NCBI RefSeq assembly: GCF_035222485.1
Contig: NC_085923.1
Span: 2,728,001-2,792,000, forward strand
Direction: 5' to 3'
Length of the DNA stretch: 64,000 nucleotides
Origin: Podospora pseudoanserina
Lineage: Eukaryota > Ascomycota > Sordariomycetes > Sordariales > Podosporaceae
The translations under genes and the position numbers were made by a program. Positions 11,891-21,841 of the stretch are shown one piece after another. Position 1 is the stretch's first letter. Every line of letters starts with the position of its first letter. A model generated the notes under the pieces. That model made no database searches. It was given only the letters and a program-made list of their open reading frames with translations, and was not told the DNA's origin.

Positions 11891-13151
11891 GGTATCGAAA
11901 GCGTTGAGGGATGCGCGAAAGAATATCGGTTGTCAAATTGACGGAACGTGAGAAATGGCGCAGAGACTGTTACCTGCTGCGGGCTTGACGGGAGAAAGAA
12001 AAGAGGATGGTCATCAAGTGTTGGAGGTTATGGGTGAAATTCTGAATGTTAGGAGTGAAGAGTGGAAGGTGCGAGGGAGGCTGGAAATAATTTCAGACAA
12101 CCTCCTTCCTGCTCCAGTGGCAATGATGTAATGGTTGTAATTAAGTAATTATAGATAATTCAGATAAGCGGAAAGGTCCCGATTTTCCTGAGAGCAAGTA
12201 CAATTCCATTGTCTCGTGAGTCAAGAGCAGAGGCTGCTTGGATGGTCTGTCTATGGCAGTCTTACCCGCATTATCAGCAAGATTCTAGGGTATTCTCCAA
12301 AGAATAGGGCCGTTTGCCTCACTGGTAGCCAGCTGGGTAAGAATATCAGATTGAAATCCTCTTTGTCCTCAAACCATGAAAATATATGCTCTTGTGGAAG
12401 GGCCCATGATGGGAAACATGCCTTGCGAACATGCTCCGTACTTTCTGGTCAACCCGCCTCCAGTATTATTCAAGATACCTAACATATATCATGTCAAATG
12501 ATATTATGACGGGGCCACAGGCAGTGCTCTTGTTGTTTCTCCTGTATGCGGATGCCCATGGCGTTCCAGAGGGGGCTACATCCTCCAACATGCCATTATC
12601 TGATAGCAAGCGACTATCCCAGACATATCATTATTCTTATCTCCCTTCAATTGAGAACATCCCCCAAAGGACCCGATAATTTCCCCGGTGCAGCATTTGT
12701 AAGGGTTGGAGTGCCAGCACGCGATGTGAGTCCTCATCCGAGACGGGGTGAAAAGAACGCCAAGTTGACACCAAAACAATGAAGTCAAGCCGGGTTTAAA
12801 GTTATCATGACCATATGACATTGGGAGAGTTCCAACGAGAAGAAACATCAACAATTTACTCGTTCTTCCATAAAAGGCTTACACTTTTGATGCCCCTGAG
12901 GTTGACCTGTCGTTGGCTTGCTGACTCATCAACCGTACCTGCCAGCCGCCCCACCACACCTCTCCAAAGCTCCCGCGGTCCGTGCTCCAATCTTTTTATC
13001 AAAAGCGATTTCCACCTCCCAGCGCCGGCAGCCAGCCCACTCCCCGACGCCGCCCCCAGCTTCCGAGCTCCGCGACACTTTGCGCGCGCATTCACTCCTT
13101 CCATCCCTCCTCCCCCTGAACCCCCACGGCGAGGTCTCCCAATCGCCCAAG
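11891..13151. promoter_or_regulatory. Divergent intergenic region between KAR5 and MRPL6
   Basis: This 1.26 kb spacer holds both promoters. An AT-rich middle (about 12120-12660) is followed by a GC- and CT-rich stretch that is probably the MRPL6 leader. Short ORFs overlap on both strands with no family resemblance. Confidence 0.5.
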
Positions 13152-14074
13152 ATGCTCGCCTCCAACACCACCAGACGAGCACTCGCCTCGTGCTCCTCCT
13201 CCTCGACAGCCACCGCAGTCCTCCCCAGCTTCCTCGTACCAGCCCTCCAGACCAGTGCGCCCCGACGAACATTCTCGGCCACAGCGAACCGGCCGTCAAA
13301 GTTGGGGAGGAATCCAATCTCTATCCCTCCCGGAGTAGAGCTTCAAGTGGGGGATCTGTTCGTCAAGAAGGATGTGACCACCTACCTGCAAACCAAGAAG
13401 AGGAAGGTGGTCGTGAAGGGGCCATTGGGTGAGATTTACCTGGAAAAAGAATGATTGAGAGAAATTGGGATTTGCAAAGTGGGAGGAGAGGGGCTGACAT
13501 GTCAATCTGTGGGGGAATCAACAGGCCAACTGGAGCTCGACATCCCCTCCTTCGTCAAACTCGACCACGACGCCGAGGGCAGGAAAGCAGTCTTGACCGT
13601 GGAAGACAAGGAGCAAAAGAAGCAAATGGAGATGTGGGGTATGCTTTCCCCCCATTACCCATTCAAAAGGGAAAAGAAACGCTGACTTGGGACGAAAAAT
13701 CCACAGGTACTACCTGGTCCTACCTCAACAACTACATCATGGGCGTATCAGAAGGCCACACTGCTGTCCTCCGCCTCGTCGGTATCGGTTACAGAGCCAC
13801 AGTCGAGCCCCGCCCCGCCCTCGAAGAGTACCCCGGCCAGCAGTTCGTCTGCCTCAAGCTCGGTTTCTCCCACCCCGTCGAGATGGGCCTCCCCCTCGGC
13901 ATGAAGGCCAGTGCGCCCCAACCAACCCGCGTCCTCCTCGAGGGTATCGACAAGGAGCAAATCATGTCCTTTGCCGCCAAAATCAGGAGGTGGAGAGTGC
14001 CGGAGCCGTACAAGGGGAAGGGCATTTTCATTAATGATGAAACGATCAAGCTCAAGGCAAAGAAGATCAAATAA
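13152..14074 (+). CDS. MRPL6: Mitochondrial large ribosomal subunit protein uL6m
   Basis: Component of the mitochondrial large ribosomal subunit. Three exons (13152-13428, 13525-13638, 13707-14074) with phase-1 GT..AG introns give 252 residues. The N-terminus (MLASNTTRRALASCSSSST) is a typical mitochondrial presequence running to about residue 50. The two uL6 folds follow: GRNPISIPPGVELQV, KVVVKGPLGQLELDIP, and then TTWSYLNNYIMGVSEG. The diagnostic C-terminal uL6 signature PEPYKGKGI is at about residue 235. The start is the first ATG in frame with the presequence; ATGs further upstream lie in a CT-rich leader. Its 3' end converges with MET22 164 bases away. Confidence 0.95.
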
Positions 14075-14238
14075 ATGATGCGCCATCAGGAGAAGAAAAG
14101 GGGCATCTGTGTACATCTAGCAGTAGTATTCACCATTGGATTCTTGGTGAGTTGTATGACCGTGTGGCCTGTATCTGTGCCATAAGAACTTGTACATTTA
14201 CTTCAGACGGTTTTTTCTGCTTTTTCCCTTGCCATGCT

Positions 14239-15465
14239 TTATTTTACACCCAGGACCTCCTGAACGACGCTCAGGACTTGGCTGTGAACAGCCTTTGGCG
14301 CAGCAATGACACCGCTGTTGGTGGCCAACGTCCTCCCCACGCCAAAATTCAGACGGTTACCCTTGATATCGGTTACCTGGCCGCCAGCTTCCCTCACAAT
14401 CAAATCACCAGCAGCGTGATCCCAGATCTTCTCCTGGTATGTCTTAGAAGTCGGCAAACGCAGGTAGATATCTCCCGCGCCTCTGGCAATAGACCCGTAC
14501 TTGGCCTGCGAGTCCATTCTCACACTCTGCTTGGTAATCCCCAGCTTCTGCGCAATCTGCGCCGACTCGCTCTGATTCGAGTGCCCCGCCTCGACGCTCT
14601 CGCAAAAGCTTGCGTTGGACATGTCGGTAAGAGGCTTCATAGAGATGCTCCTCCCCTCAGCCAGGGCACCGGCCTTGAGAGGTCTGCTCGTTGCGCCCTG
14701 TCCAATAACCGCAGAAAAAAGCACACCCCTCCCTTCGTCGTCGGTAGCATTAGCCCCGATATCGGCCGTCAAAGGTGCCGCATCGTCAACCGGCAAGTTA
14801 GGACACCCAATCGCTCCCACTTTGACATCCCCGTCCTCTAGCAGGGCAAGGCAAACGGCGTATTGCCCCCCTCTCAAAAAACCCTTGGTGCCATCAATTG
14901 GATCAATAGTCCAGACCCTCCCGACTTTTCCACCTTTGCTGTTTCCTTGGTCGATGATATCAAGCATTGCATCCGCATCCTTGATCCCGCCTCCCAAAAG
15001 CCCCTCAGCAGCGACGTCATCCAAGCTGGTAGTGCGGACAAGCTCCCAGATTTGATCGCGGAGGGGAGGGTTGGCGCGGAGCTCGGTGGCCTCTTCCTCG
15101 GCGACGATTTCGTCGTGGGGGAAGTTGTGCTTGAGGGCGGAGATGATCAGGGCTTGGGCGCCGAAGTCGCCGATGGTGACGGGGGAGGCGTCGTCTTTGG
15201 AGACGGTTCCTTTGGAGGTCTCGTGGAAGACGCGTTTGGTGAGGATGGAGGCGCGTTGGACGGCTAGCTGGGCGATTTCGAGCTCGCGGGAGTAGAGGGA
15301 CGTCATTTTGGCGAGCTTTGGGGTGGTGGATTGGGAGCGGAGGTGGGAGAGGATGAGGGTGAGGCGGGGGGTTATGGAGGGGATGAAGGCCGCCAGGATG
15401 AGGATTAGGAGAGAGGTGAGTAACAAGGGAGGAAGACGGAATTTATGAGAGGGATCACGAGGCAT
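14239..15465 (-). CDS. MET22: 3'(2'),5'-bisphosphate nucleotidase (PAP phosphatase, Met22/Hal2)
   Basis: Hydrolyses 3'-phosphoadenosine 5'-phosphate from sulfate assimilation; yeast Hal2 is the target of Li+/Na+ toxicity. A single exon encodes 408 residues in the longest reading. Metal-site motifs of the inositol-phosphatase superfamily are intact: EEE at 123-125, DPIDGT at 188-193 and WDHAAGD at 348-354. Residues from Met54 (MTSLYSRELEIAQLAVQR; ATG at 15306) onward match the family, and a 355-residue form would equal the yeast length. The first 53 residues add a strongly hydrophobic segment (LPPLLLTSLLILILAAFIP), either a genuine membrane-anchored form or an unused upstream ATG. It is convergent with MRPL6 and is the last core gene before the accessory block. 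Confidence 0.95.
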   Translation of the reverse strand: MPRDPSHKFRLPPLLLTSLLILILAAFIPSITPRLTLILSHLRSQSTTPKLAKMTSLYSRELEIAQLAVQRASILTKRVFHETSKGTVSKDDASPVTIGDFGAQALIISALKHNFPHDEIVAEEEATELRANPPLRDQIWELVRTTSLDDVAAEGLLGGGIKDADAMLDIIDQGNSKGGKVGRVWTIDPIDGTKGFLRGGQYAVCLALLEDGDVKVGAIGCPNLPVDDAAPLTADIGANATDDEGRGVLFSAVIGQGATSRPLKAGALAEGRSISMKPLTDMSNASFCESVEAGHSNQSESAQIAQKLGITKQSVRMDSQAKYGSIARGAGDIYLRLPTSKTYQEKIWDHAAGDLIVREAGGQVTDIKGNRLNFGVGRTLATNSGVIAAPKAVHSQVLSVVQEVLGVK

Positions 15466-15572
15466 TAAACAGGGTGAAGGCTCAGAGAAGTTTGCCCACG
15501 CTCTTGGTGATCGCGTTAGGTAAGATGGGTGGGTGGTGGGAGCTTGGAGGTGAGCACGCTTTCAGTGGGTAG

Positions 15573-15881
15573 GTTGCCCCGCATTATGTTGATATTGACG
15601 TCGTTCCTGAGCTGCTACCCCACACTTTGGCTGCAAAGTTGGGATCTAAACCTATGAGAGAGCCTGAAATAAGTGAAGCTAATGAGTTTCAAGGGGATTG
15701 GGATTTTGGACCCTTTTCTTATCCTGAAATTTTCGACCGCAGACATCCCAGTGTCTTTTGGCAGGAGCTCCCCGATGACGGAAGACCCTTGACCCACTCA
15801 ACTTCCGAGGGCCCAAGCTCCTCAGCCAGCTCTCTTTCAACCTCATCGCATGACCGGAAGGAGAAGGGGGTTACATTCTGA
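15573..15881 (+). pseudogene. Possible remnant of an R-family (retropepsin-like) gene
   Basis: An open frame of 102 codons runs from a TAG acceptor-like site to TGA. Its first residues, VAPHYVDIDVV, resemble the strand found in R5 (LTATHYVEVAL) and R2 (VTPTHYCSFRC). The rest is Pro/Ser-rich (YPEIFDRRHPSVFWQELPDD and a Ser-rich end). The first half of the R domain is not visible upstream and there is no good start codon. I read it as the leftover 3' half of an eighth plus-strand member at the edge of the array. The resemblance is short and could be chance. Confidence 0.35.
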
Positions 15882-16155
15882 CGCTCTTTTGGGCGCCTAT
15901 ATCGACTCAATCACTTTGGAAAATGTATGTATCAGCTTCAAGGGCAGGCATGTGTCTTTCTGAGGTTTCTCATGTGCTAGGCCAGTGTCATCTAAACCCT
16001 GACCCTGATTTCTACTCACCCCCTTTTTACCCCTATTTCGCCCCCGTTGTTTTCCTTTTATCTTTAAAAATCATCTCCCTATTTCCCACCATCGCTACTC
16101 CCAATCCTCGAGATTGCTTCTGGTACCTCCATCTCACAACACCCCAAATCCACAT

Positions 16156-17067
16156 CTATCTCGACATACCCTCCATCAAATCCATCTCAACCCTCGGGGC
16201 AGACCGTCCATCGATTTCCTGCGGTGGCAGACTTATTGACCTGCTGCCCATCTCTGTTGTGTCATCATGCTGTATCTCTATCTCTTCAATCCTTTTGTGT
16301 TGCTGGGAGTTCCTCTGAGACTTTCTATGCGGACGATGCCGCCGTCGGTAGAAATAGATAGCCAGAGCGATAAGAACAAGAAAGAAGAGCGAAGAGAGGA
16401 TTCCGCCTACGACCAGTGTTGGGCTTGGAGGAGGTGAAGCTGGAGGAGGGTCGTTGCTGGGCGAGGGAGGTTGAGTGGACGTCGTTATCTCAGTGCTGGT
16501 GAGCGAGGCAGATGGAGCGTTGCTGGTTCCCGGTAATGTGGGACTGGAGGTTTTTGAAGGCGTTTGGGAGTCAACATCTGTTGTCGATTATGTGGTGGGC
16601 TTTGTTTCGGTCTCTGGCAGTGACAATCATGACGACGTTATAGACGTTTGGGTTTTATTTGGAGAAGTAGAAGCTCTATCTGTGGACGAAGACGTTCGCG
16701 TTGGCTGAGGAATGAAAGTGATTGTGCCAGCCTTCGACTCTGTAGTAGCTGGGAGGTTTTCTTTCCGTGTAGATGTATCAGGCGCTAGAGGAGAGTTGGA
16801 TGCCGGTGGGGTTCCGTTGCAGTAGGCCAGGTACCTCCCGAACACCGCGTCCAGCTGTTCATTGGCTCTCTGGTTGTCGTCGGGGACACATTCTTTACAG
16901 TCGGAATATGTGGTTCGGAATGCTTACCCAGTCTCACAGAGTTCTGGGGACTCGGCCACCCTCAGTGTTTCGATGCGGGCGTTTTCTGCTTTCCTGTCAG
17001 CACACTGGAAGCGATCAAGATGGAATTACCATACCACAGCCTGGGTAGCATATATCTGGGACACTGG
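16156..17067 (-). pseudogene. Decayed fungal surface protein (signal-less Cys domain, Ser/Thr stalk, one TM, basic tail)
   Basis: Read on the minus strand, one frame shows a domain with C-x2-C and a YLAYC motif (SDCKECVPDDNQRANEQLD, then AVFGRYLAYCNGT). A long Ser/Thr/Pro-rich stalk follows, then a transmembrane segment (VVGGILSSLFLVLIALAIYF), a basic cluster YRRRHRPHRK and a cytoplasmic tail ending at 16156. This is the layout of the common fungal single-pass, Ser/Thr-rich cell-surface proteins. The frame is interrupted by TAA (complement at 17026-17028), TAA (16924-16926), TGA (16627-16629) and TAA (16588-16590), and I find no intron that removes all four in phase. The TAA stops are what CAA to TAA changes would give and the TGA what CGA to TGA would give, as in C-to-T (RIP-like) decay. 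The 5' exon with a signal peptide was not found. Confidence 0.6.
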
Positions 17068-18013
17068 CTAGATTTTGCCTCTTTATGTTTGATAGAACCA
17101 TTTTGACGTGCAGCTCTCTACAGACATGAGAGGAAAAAGGAGACCTTATCTTAACGTATTCAGAGGCTGAACAGCGGTCATAATTGCTGAGATCAAGGTT
17201 TAGGTAGGCCTATGATCCGAAAGAGGTGCCTGAGCCGAAATATGCGTAGATATCGTGGGCTGACTGCTGTGGGTGGGGAGGTCGGCGCAAACCTGGCCCG
17301 TTGACCAAGCGATGGGGGCCATACTGACAAAAGCAATTCTGCCCCTGAAACCTCGCAAGTGATCTTAATCTTTGCTGTAGACTAATTTCAGAATTTTCGA
17401 AGGCTTCCATTTATGTTTGCATACTCGCACTGACCCAAACGAAGTGCTTGGATTACAGATATGTAGCTATGCTTCTGTCCTACTGGTCGAACGTAATGTA
17501 CGCAGATCTTTGTCAGATTGTAATCAGAAGCCGGAACACAGAAAGGAAGAAGTCAGTCAAAAAAATACGCGAGTTAGTTCAGTGTGTGGTATTTAAAATT
17601 CAAGTTGTATACCTAAGATAGGGGATTTGTTTTGATAGGTTTGGAGCCGCACCTAGATAAGTAGGTAGTAAACAAAGCGCCAGTACAAACCCTGCTATAT
17701 GACCTGAAAACATGGATGTTGGTAAACTTTCGAGTCAGGAACATCTATCTGTGCAGTGAAGACACTACCTTATATAGTACCGTATAATCTTGCTGTATAC
17801 AGCTAATTATTGAAGTATCTAGTGCTCCAAAGGAGCAGTGAAAAAACAAACTCATGATATCTCCATTTACAATAGCCACTGACACATAGCCAGCTATAAA
17901 TAACTATACAACCAACGTATCCCGCCTCCTTGCTCCTAATCATCTAACTTGTAGAAGCAATGCTGAAGGCTGCCATAAAACTCAGATATGAACTTGCAGA
18001 GTAAAAGCGTACC
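17068..18013. other. AT-rich intergenic stretch
   Basis: TpA-rich sequence, especially 17580-17990, with no supportable ORF. It may be decayed sequence, since TpA enrichment is what repeat-induced point mutation leaves, but I cannot identify a source. Confidence 0.4.
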
Positions 18014-18622
18014 TTAGTCGAACCATTGCGGACACACTATTTCTTTCCCTGTTGCTTCGTCAAAGTGAACAAAGCGCTCCCTTTCGAGATCCCATGTCCA
18101 GAAAACATCTTCTAACTGATCTTCCTGTGGGATGAGGTTCTCCGTGGTTGAAATTTCAACCTCTGGTTGCATAGACTCTTGTGTATCTTGGCTGCTGCTG
18201 AGTTGCAGGACCGTGACTGATTTCTCCTTCATGGTTTCACCGGGAATTGTTGACTTCTCAGTGTTCTGAAGAAACAAGGTGACAATGTCCTGGATCTTTG
18301 GAACCGTGCTTGAGGAGAGGTCTGTGACCAGAGACATGGAGCCATCGAGCTGTTTGCCGGTGACAAAAAAGCGACTGGCTGGAATCAAAGACCAGAAGTC
18401 TTCAGATAGTCTAAAGACAAAGTTCATCCGCTCGATAAACCCAGAGGTGAGGTCAATGCAGAGAGTGGTAAAAGGAGAATAAGCCTCTCTATGATCCAAG
18501 ATCTTGGAATCTTTCATGATGCTATAGTGCTCCTGCTCGGGTGACTGCGCTAGTAGAAATATTTGGAAAACCACTGATTGACAGCATAGGTCATAGTTTG
18601 TGGTGTGAGAGCTGGTAAACAT
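18014..18622 (-). CDS. M1: lineage-specific protein with C-terminal WW-like motif
   Basis: 202 residues, no family I recognise. The last 29 residues, FWTWDLERERFVHFDEATG followed by KEIVCPQWFD, are nearly repeated at the end of M2 and align by spacing with M3 and M5 (W.WD...ER, D/N five residues after the R, T eight after). That spacing is that of a WW domain, although the second Trp position is Val here. The N-terminus (MFTSSHTTN) resembles that of M4 (MFSTHILQ). A central stretch (FVFRLSEDFWSLIPASRFFVTGK) may correspond to the 'W[RK]Y.T.YPKF' segment of M4/M6, weakly. The acidic, Ser/Thr/Glu-rich linker (about 105-170) is probably disordered. Divergent from R1. Start uncertain: Met at 18622 or the internal MKDSKILDH. 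Confidence 0.7.
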   Translation of the reverse strand: MFTSSHTTNYDLCCQSVVFQIFLLAQSPEQEHYSIMKDSKILDHREAYSPFTTLCIDLTSGFIERMNFVFRLSEDFWSLIPASRFFVTGKQLDGSMSLVTDLSSSTVPKIQDIVTLFLQNTEKSTIPGETMKEKSVTVLQLSSSQDTQESMQPEVEISTTENLIPQEDQLEDVFWTWDLERERFVHFDEATGKEIVCPQWFD

Positions 18623-19639
18623 GGTGACAGAAAGTAGGGGTATTCGAGGGATCAGGTGTTCGGAAAATAGGTCGTTCAGAAAACAAGTCTTTCAGAGCCC
18701 GAAAATGGAGCTTTCGTGTTGACAGCAGAGAAGGTAGTGTCTGGGTGCTGTTTGGGGTTGGTGCCGTGTGAGGACAATTCGTGCTTGCAGAGTGGGGGAT
18801 TGGTGACCGATAGGTACCTATTTTATAGTGAATTACCAGCCAGACTGTTGCTACTGTTATGAGAAAGAGTAGCCTTGATTGAGGTAAGCCCACCTCACCA
18901 CGTCGACAAGATTGAGAGCCTGCCGTCGACACAGCCAAGGGCGACAGGAATCCAAGGCAAGACAAGGCACCCGACACCTCTGCGATTGACCGCGCCCCAC
19001 GATCCAACACACAGATATCGAATATCTATTATAGGAAGCACAGTTTGGCTAGGAGAGAACACAAGAAAACTACAAGATGCGATCAGGCTCGTCAGAACAA
19101 ATCACATTAGTCAGTGAGACCCGTGGAGGTTGTTGAGAGAAAGAAATTTGGAGCCTCTTGGAGCAGGCGGATGACAGGTGGGCTTGTAACCCCCCTGTAA
19201 ATGGCATTTCGGTGTGCTCCACGGCAAAGCCACTGGCAGCGGCACTGACGAAACACACACATTTACACCACCTTGGTCCCATGTTGGAATTGTAAATCAA
19301 GGCACCTACCTACCTTATGTATCAAACGACATTTCTTTTGCAACTACCTATGGTAATGTAAGGCTTTCTTCATGTTTATGTCAGTTCGGTAAGTCAGTAT
19401 TGCAGAGAGTGCCAAAAGGCCGCCTGGAAACCAACTTTCTGGCTTTGGAAAATCCGTACCACAAGCTGGTCATACATTGAAGTATTCAGGACACAAGTTA
19501 TAAAGTATACATGACTACGGATCCCTAATTTAAAGGATTTACCACTGCCCCTTTCTCAAGAGATTCCTTTTGCACTGCTTATCCCAATTTGATTATCTCA
19601 AATTAAGCCTAACATAAATTTCGCATACCTTACATCATC
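18623..19639. promoter_or_regulatory. Divergent spacer of cassette M1/R1
   Basis: About 1.0 kb between two start codons pointing away from each other. It contains GATAGGTACCTA at about 18817 and CACCTACCTACCTT at about 19308. No gene supported. Confidence 0.45.
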
Positions 19640-20206
19640 ATGTCTTCAATGGTTGCCACAAAACTTCAAGTCAAAATCGTCTCCAACCTTGGATCAGAGC
19701 ACGTCGACGCTTACATCGACAGCAAAACTGAAGCATCCTTTCTCAGAGCCAGCATCGCAGGCCAGTTGAGCACGCTCATCTGGCCCATCCCGCAGGCGCG
19801 ACAACGCAGTGTCATGTTGTCAGGGGTCGGCTTGATCGAGCCGAAGAAATGGGTTGAGATTACTATCGACATACCGGAGCTTGGTGTATTTGGAGAAGTC
19901 GTGAATGTCCAGCTAGCGGAGTGGGACACCTCTTTGCCAATTATGTTCCTTGGTCAACGCCTTATGGGCAAACTCACCGCTCAAACTTGGCCTGTCATGG
20001 CCAAAGCCAATGACAGCAGTGTTCCTACGGCGCCCGGAATTGGCATTACCAGTCAAGTTATTCAGTCGCATCATCTACCATCGCACATTCTCGTTGGTAA
20101 GATCACCACAATATCGCCGCCCGAACAAAGTTGCTCCTCTGAGGCTGGTACCAATGCATCTGTCAAAGACTACCCAACTCTGAAAACCCCAGCAAAAGCT
20201 ACATAA
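19640..20206 (+). CDS. R1: small retropepsin-like-fold protein of unknown function
   Basis: 188 residues, single exon, the shortest R protein and nearly only the shared domain (about 23-112). It reads as beta-strand VDAYIDSK, then SFLRASIAGQL, then GLIEPKKWVEITIDIPELG, NVQLAEWD and IMFLGQRLMGKL. In a retropepsin these would be the catalytic strand, its helix, the flap-side strands and the I-[IL]-G-x-x-L strand-helix. An Asp is present (IDSK) but there is no DTG/DSG triad, so catalysis is unlikely. The tail is Pro/Ser/Thr-rich. The ATG is preceded by an AT-rich leader. No integrase, reverse transcriptase or gag-like part is nearby. Fold assignment is by eye. Confidence 0.72.
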   Translation: MSSMVATKLQVKIVSNLGSEHVDAYIDSKTEASFLRASIAGQLSTLIWPIPQARQRSVMLSGVGLIEPKKWVEITIDIPELGVFGEVVNVQLAEWDTSLPIMFLGQRLMGKLTAQTWPVMAKANDSSVPTAPGIGITSQVIQSHHLPSHILVGKITTISPPEQSCSSEAGTNASVKDYPTLKTPAKAT

Positions 20207-21118
20207 AACACAACAAAAGAAAAAAGAAAGAAAAAGACTTACATTTCTACGACATTCTGGCTTGTTAATAGGCGTTCTTCTTTTGTGTTCTTATTTATAT
20301 GTCTCTCAGATTATAGGCCTTTTTTCGACTTTGGCAGAGTTGGGATCTTGGAAGAGAATGGACGGAAAAAGAGGCACAGAGGGACAAATTCTAACATTCC
20401 ACATTGAATACGTGGATAGCTTGGGAAGCTGATGCAGGGGACTTCCATCACTGTTTTGATGTTTATATGTGTACCTTAAATATGCCGATACCAACACACA
20501 TGGTTTGTAATCCAGGGTACCTAGTTACTTTGATCTCATCCCTTGCTTTAGCATTGGATGCCTAAGCAAGAAGGTGACCAAGTAACATCTGGATAATGTG
20601 GGAATAATACCCCAAGAAGTTTAAAATAGTACATGGCTGTTTCACACTGAAGCTAACACATTTATTCGTGCGGTCTAGAGCTAGGTACCTTATCTAGGTA
20701 CTTGCCATGTGAGTCCCTCCTTTAAGAGGTCTGTGCGAATGATGTGACACAATGTGTGAATATTGTGTCACTTAGGATAACCTACAGATACCATACATCT
20801 TGGTTGGTGCAGAATGGCAGCATGCTGTCATGGGGCTGTGTCACCGTTGCCTAGTCAACGGGTTGGAGCATAGCCCCTTTCTCAACCCCTGAATCCGTTG
20901 AAGGCGACAACATTGCCAAACTTACAAAGCTCTTCACTTCTAGTTACCATCGGCGAGAATACAGCGGCAGGTTATAATTACTGTCGTTGATGTTGATATA
21001 AATGCGACCGTATCATTCTGAGACTGAAGGAAGTTTGTGTAGTGTATCTATACTAGGTATTAAGGCGAGGCGTAATCATGTATCTGAAGCCAACCCATCT
21101 CCGAGCTCACCGTAACCC
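20207..21118. other. Intergenic spacer between cassettes 1 and 2
   Basis: R1 and M2 converge here. AT-rich, with GCTAGGTACCTTATCTAGGTACTTG at about 20682-20706 and a run of purines at 20210-20240. No gene supported. Confidence 0.45.
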
Positions 21119-21841
21119 CTAATCGAACCACTGGGGGCAAACAATCTCTCGACCAGTGCTTTCATCAGTGTGAATAAAACGCTCCCGAGACTCGTTCCAT
21201 TTCCAGAAGCCGTCATCTGTCTCGGAGCAATCGCAGTCTGAGGAATTCCCCGAGTTCAAGGTCGAGGTGTCATATGTGCCTCTGTATTCCATGTCGCAGC
21301 CTTCAAGCCTAGGCTCATCAACAACAGAGGTCTCCGAGAGCTTCTGAGGTAATCGATCGTGATTACTGGTGTCTTCTCCTCGGACCCTGGAATCTTCACA
21401 AGCGGCTGAGAGCCTGGACGGAAGATTAACTTCGACAGGGCCAAGTTCCGAAAGGAATTGTTTCTCGTCAGGCTTGACCATATCAGAGGTCCAAACACAA
21501 GAACCTCTTCCAAAAGCTGCTACCTTACGGGTGGTCGGCATTGAGTCGGTGCAGTGTTGAGCGAAGGAAGTCTTGTTCCTCAAAATATCAATAGGCTGAA
21601 CTCTGGGACTGAAAAGAATCTCTGGACTGGAGGCCCGAGATGAGTTTGTGTCGTCACCACGATTGGACCAAAAAGACTCGGTGGCAATTGTAGAAGAACT
21701 GCTGCAGGGGGGCATCGGGAAACTGCGTAGCAGTCGGGGCCATGATCTCTTTGGGTCTGAGCTAGACTTGACAATATCATCTGAAGGCGGCGTACCCTGC
21801 GACCGATGGCTATGTAGTGCCGTCACTTCGTGTTGGGACAT
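21119..21841 (-). CDS. M2: lineage-specific protein with C-terminal WW-like motif
   Basis: 240 residues from the ATG at 21841; the open frame extends slightly upstream only through a GTG. Most of the protein is Ser/Thr/Asp/Arg-rich and looks disordered. Residues 212-240 (FWKWNESRERFIHTDESTG, then REIVCPQWFD) match the end of M1 at about two of every three positions. That shows common descent, because the rest of the two proteins does not align. Ten acidic or Cys residues precede the motif (SSDCDCSETDD). It is head-to-head with R2. Function unknown. Confidence 0.72.
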   Translation of the reverse strand: MSQHEVTALHSHRSQGTPPSDDIVKSSSDPKRSWPRLLRSFPMPPCSSSSTIATESFWSNRGDDTNSSRASSPEILFSPRVQPIDILRNKTSFAQHCTDSMPTTRKVAAFGRGSCVWTSDMVKPDEKQFLSELGPVEVNLPSRLSAACEDSRVRGEDTSNHDRLPQKLSETSVVDEPRLEGCDMEYRGTYDTSTLNSGNSSDCDCSETDDGFWKWNESRERFIHTDESTGREIVCPQWFD

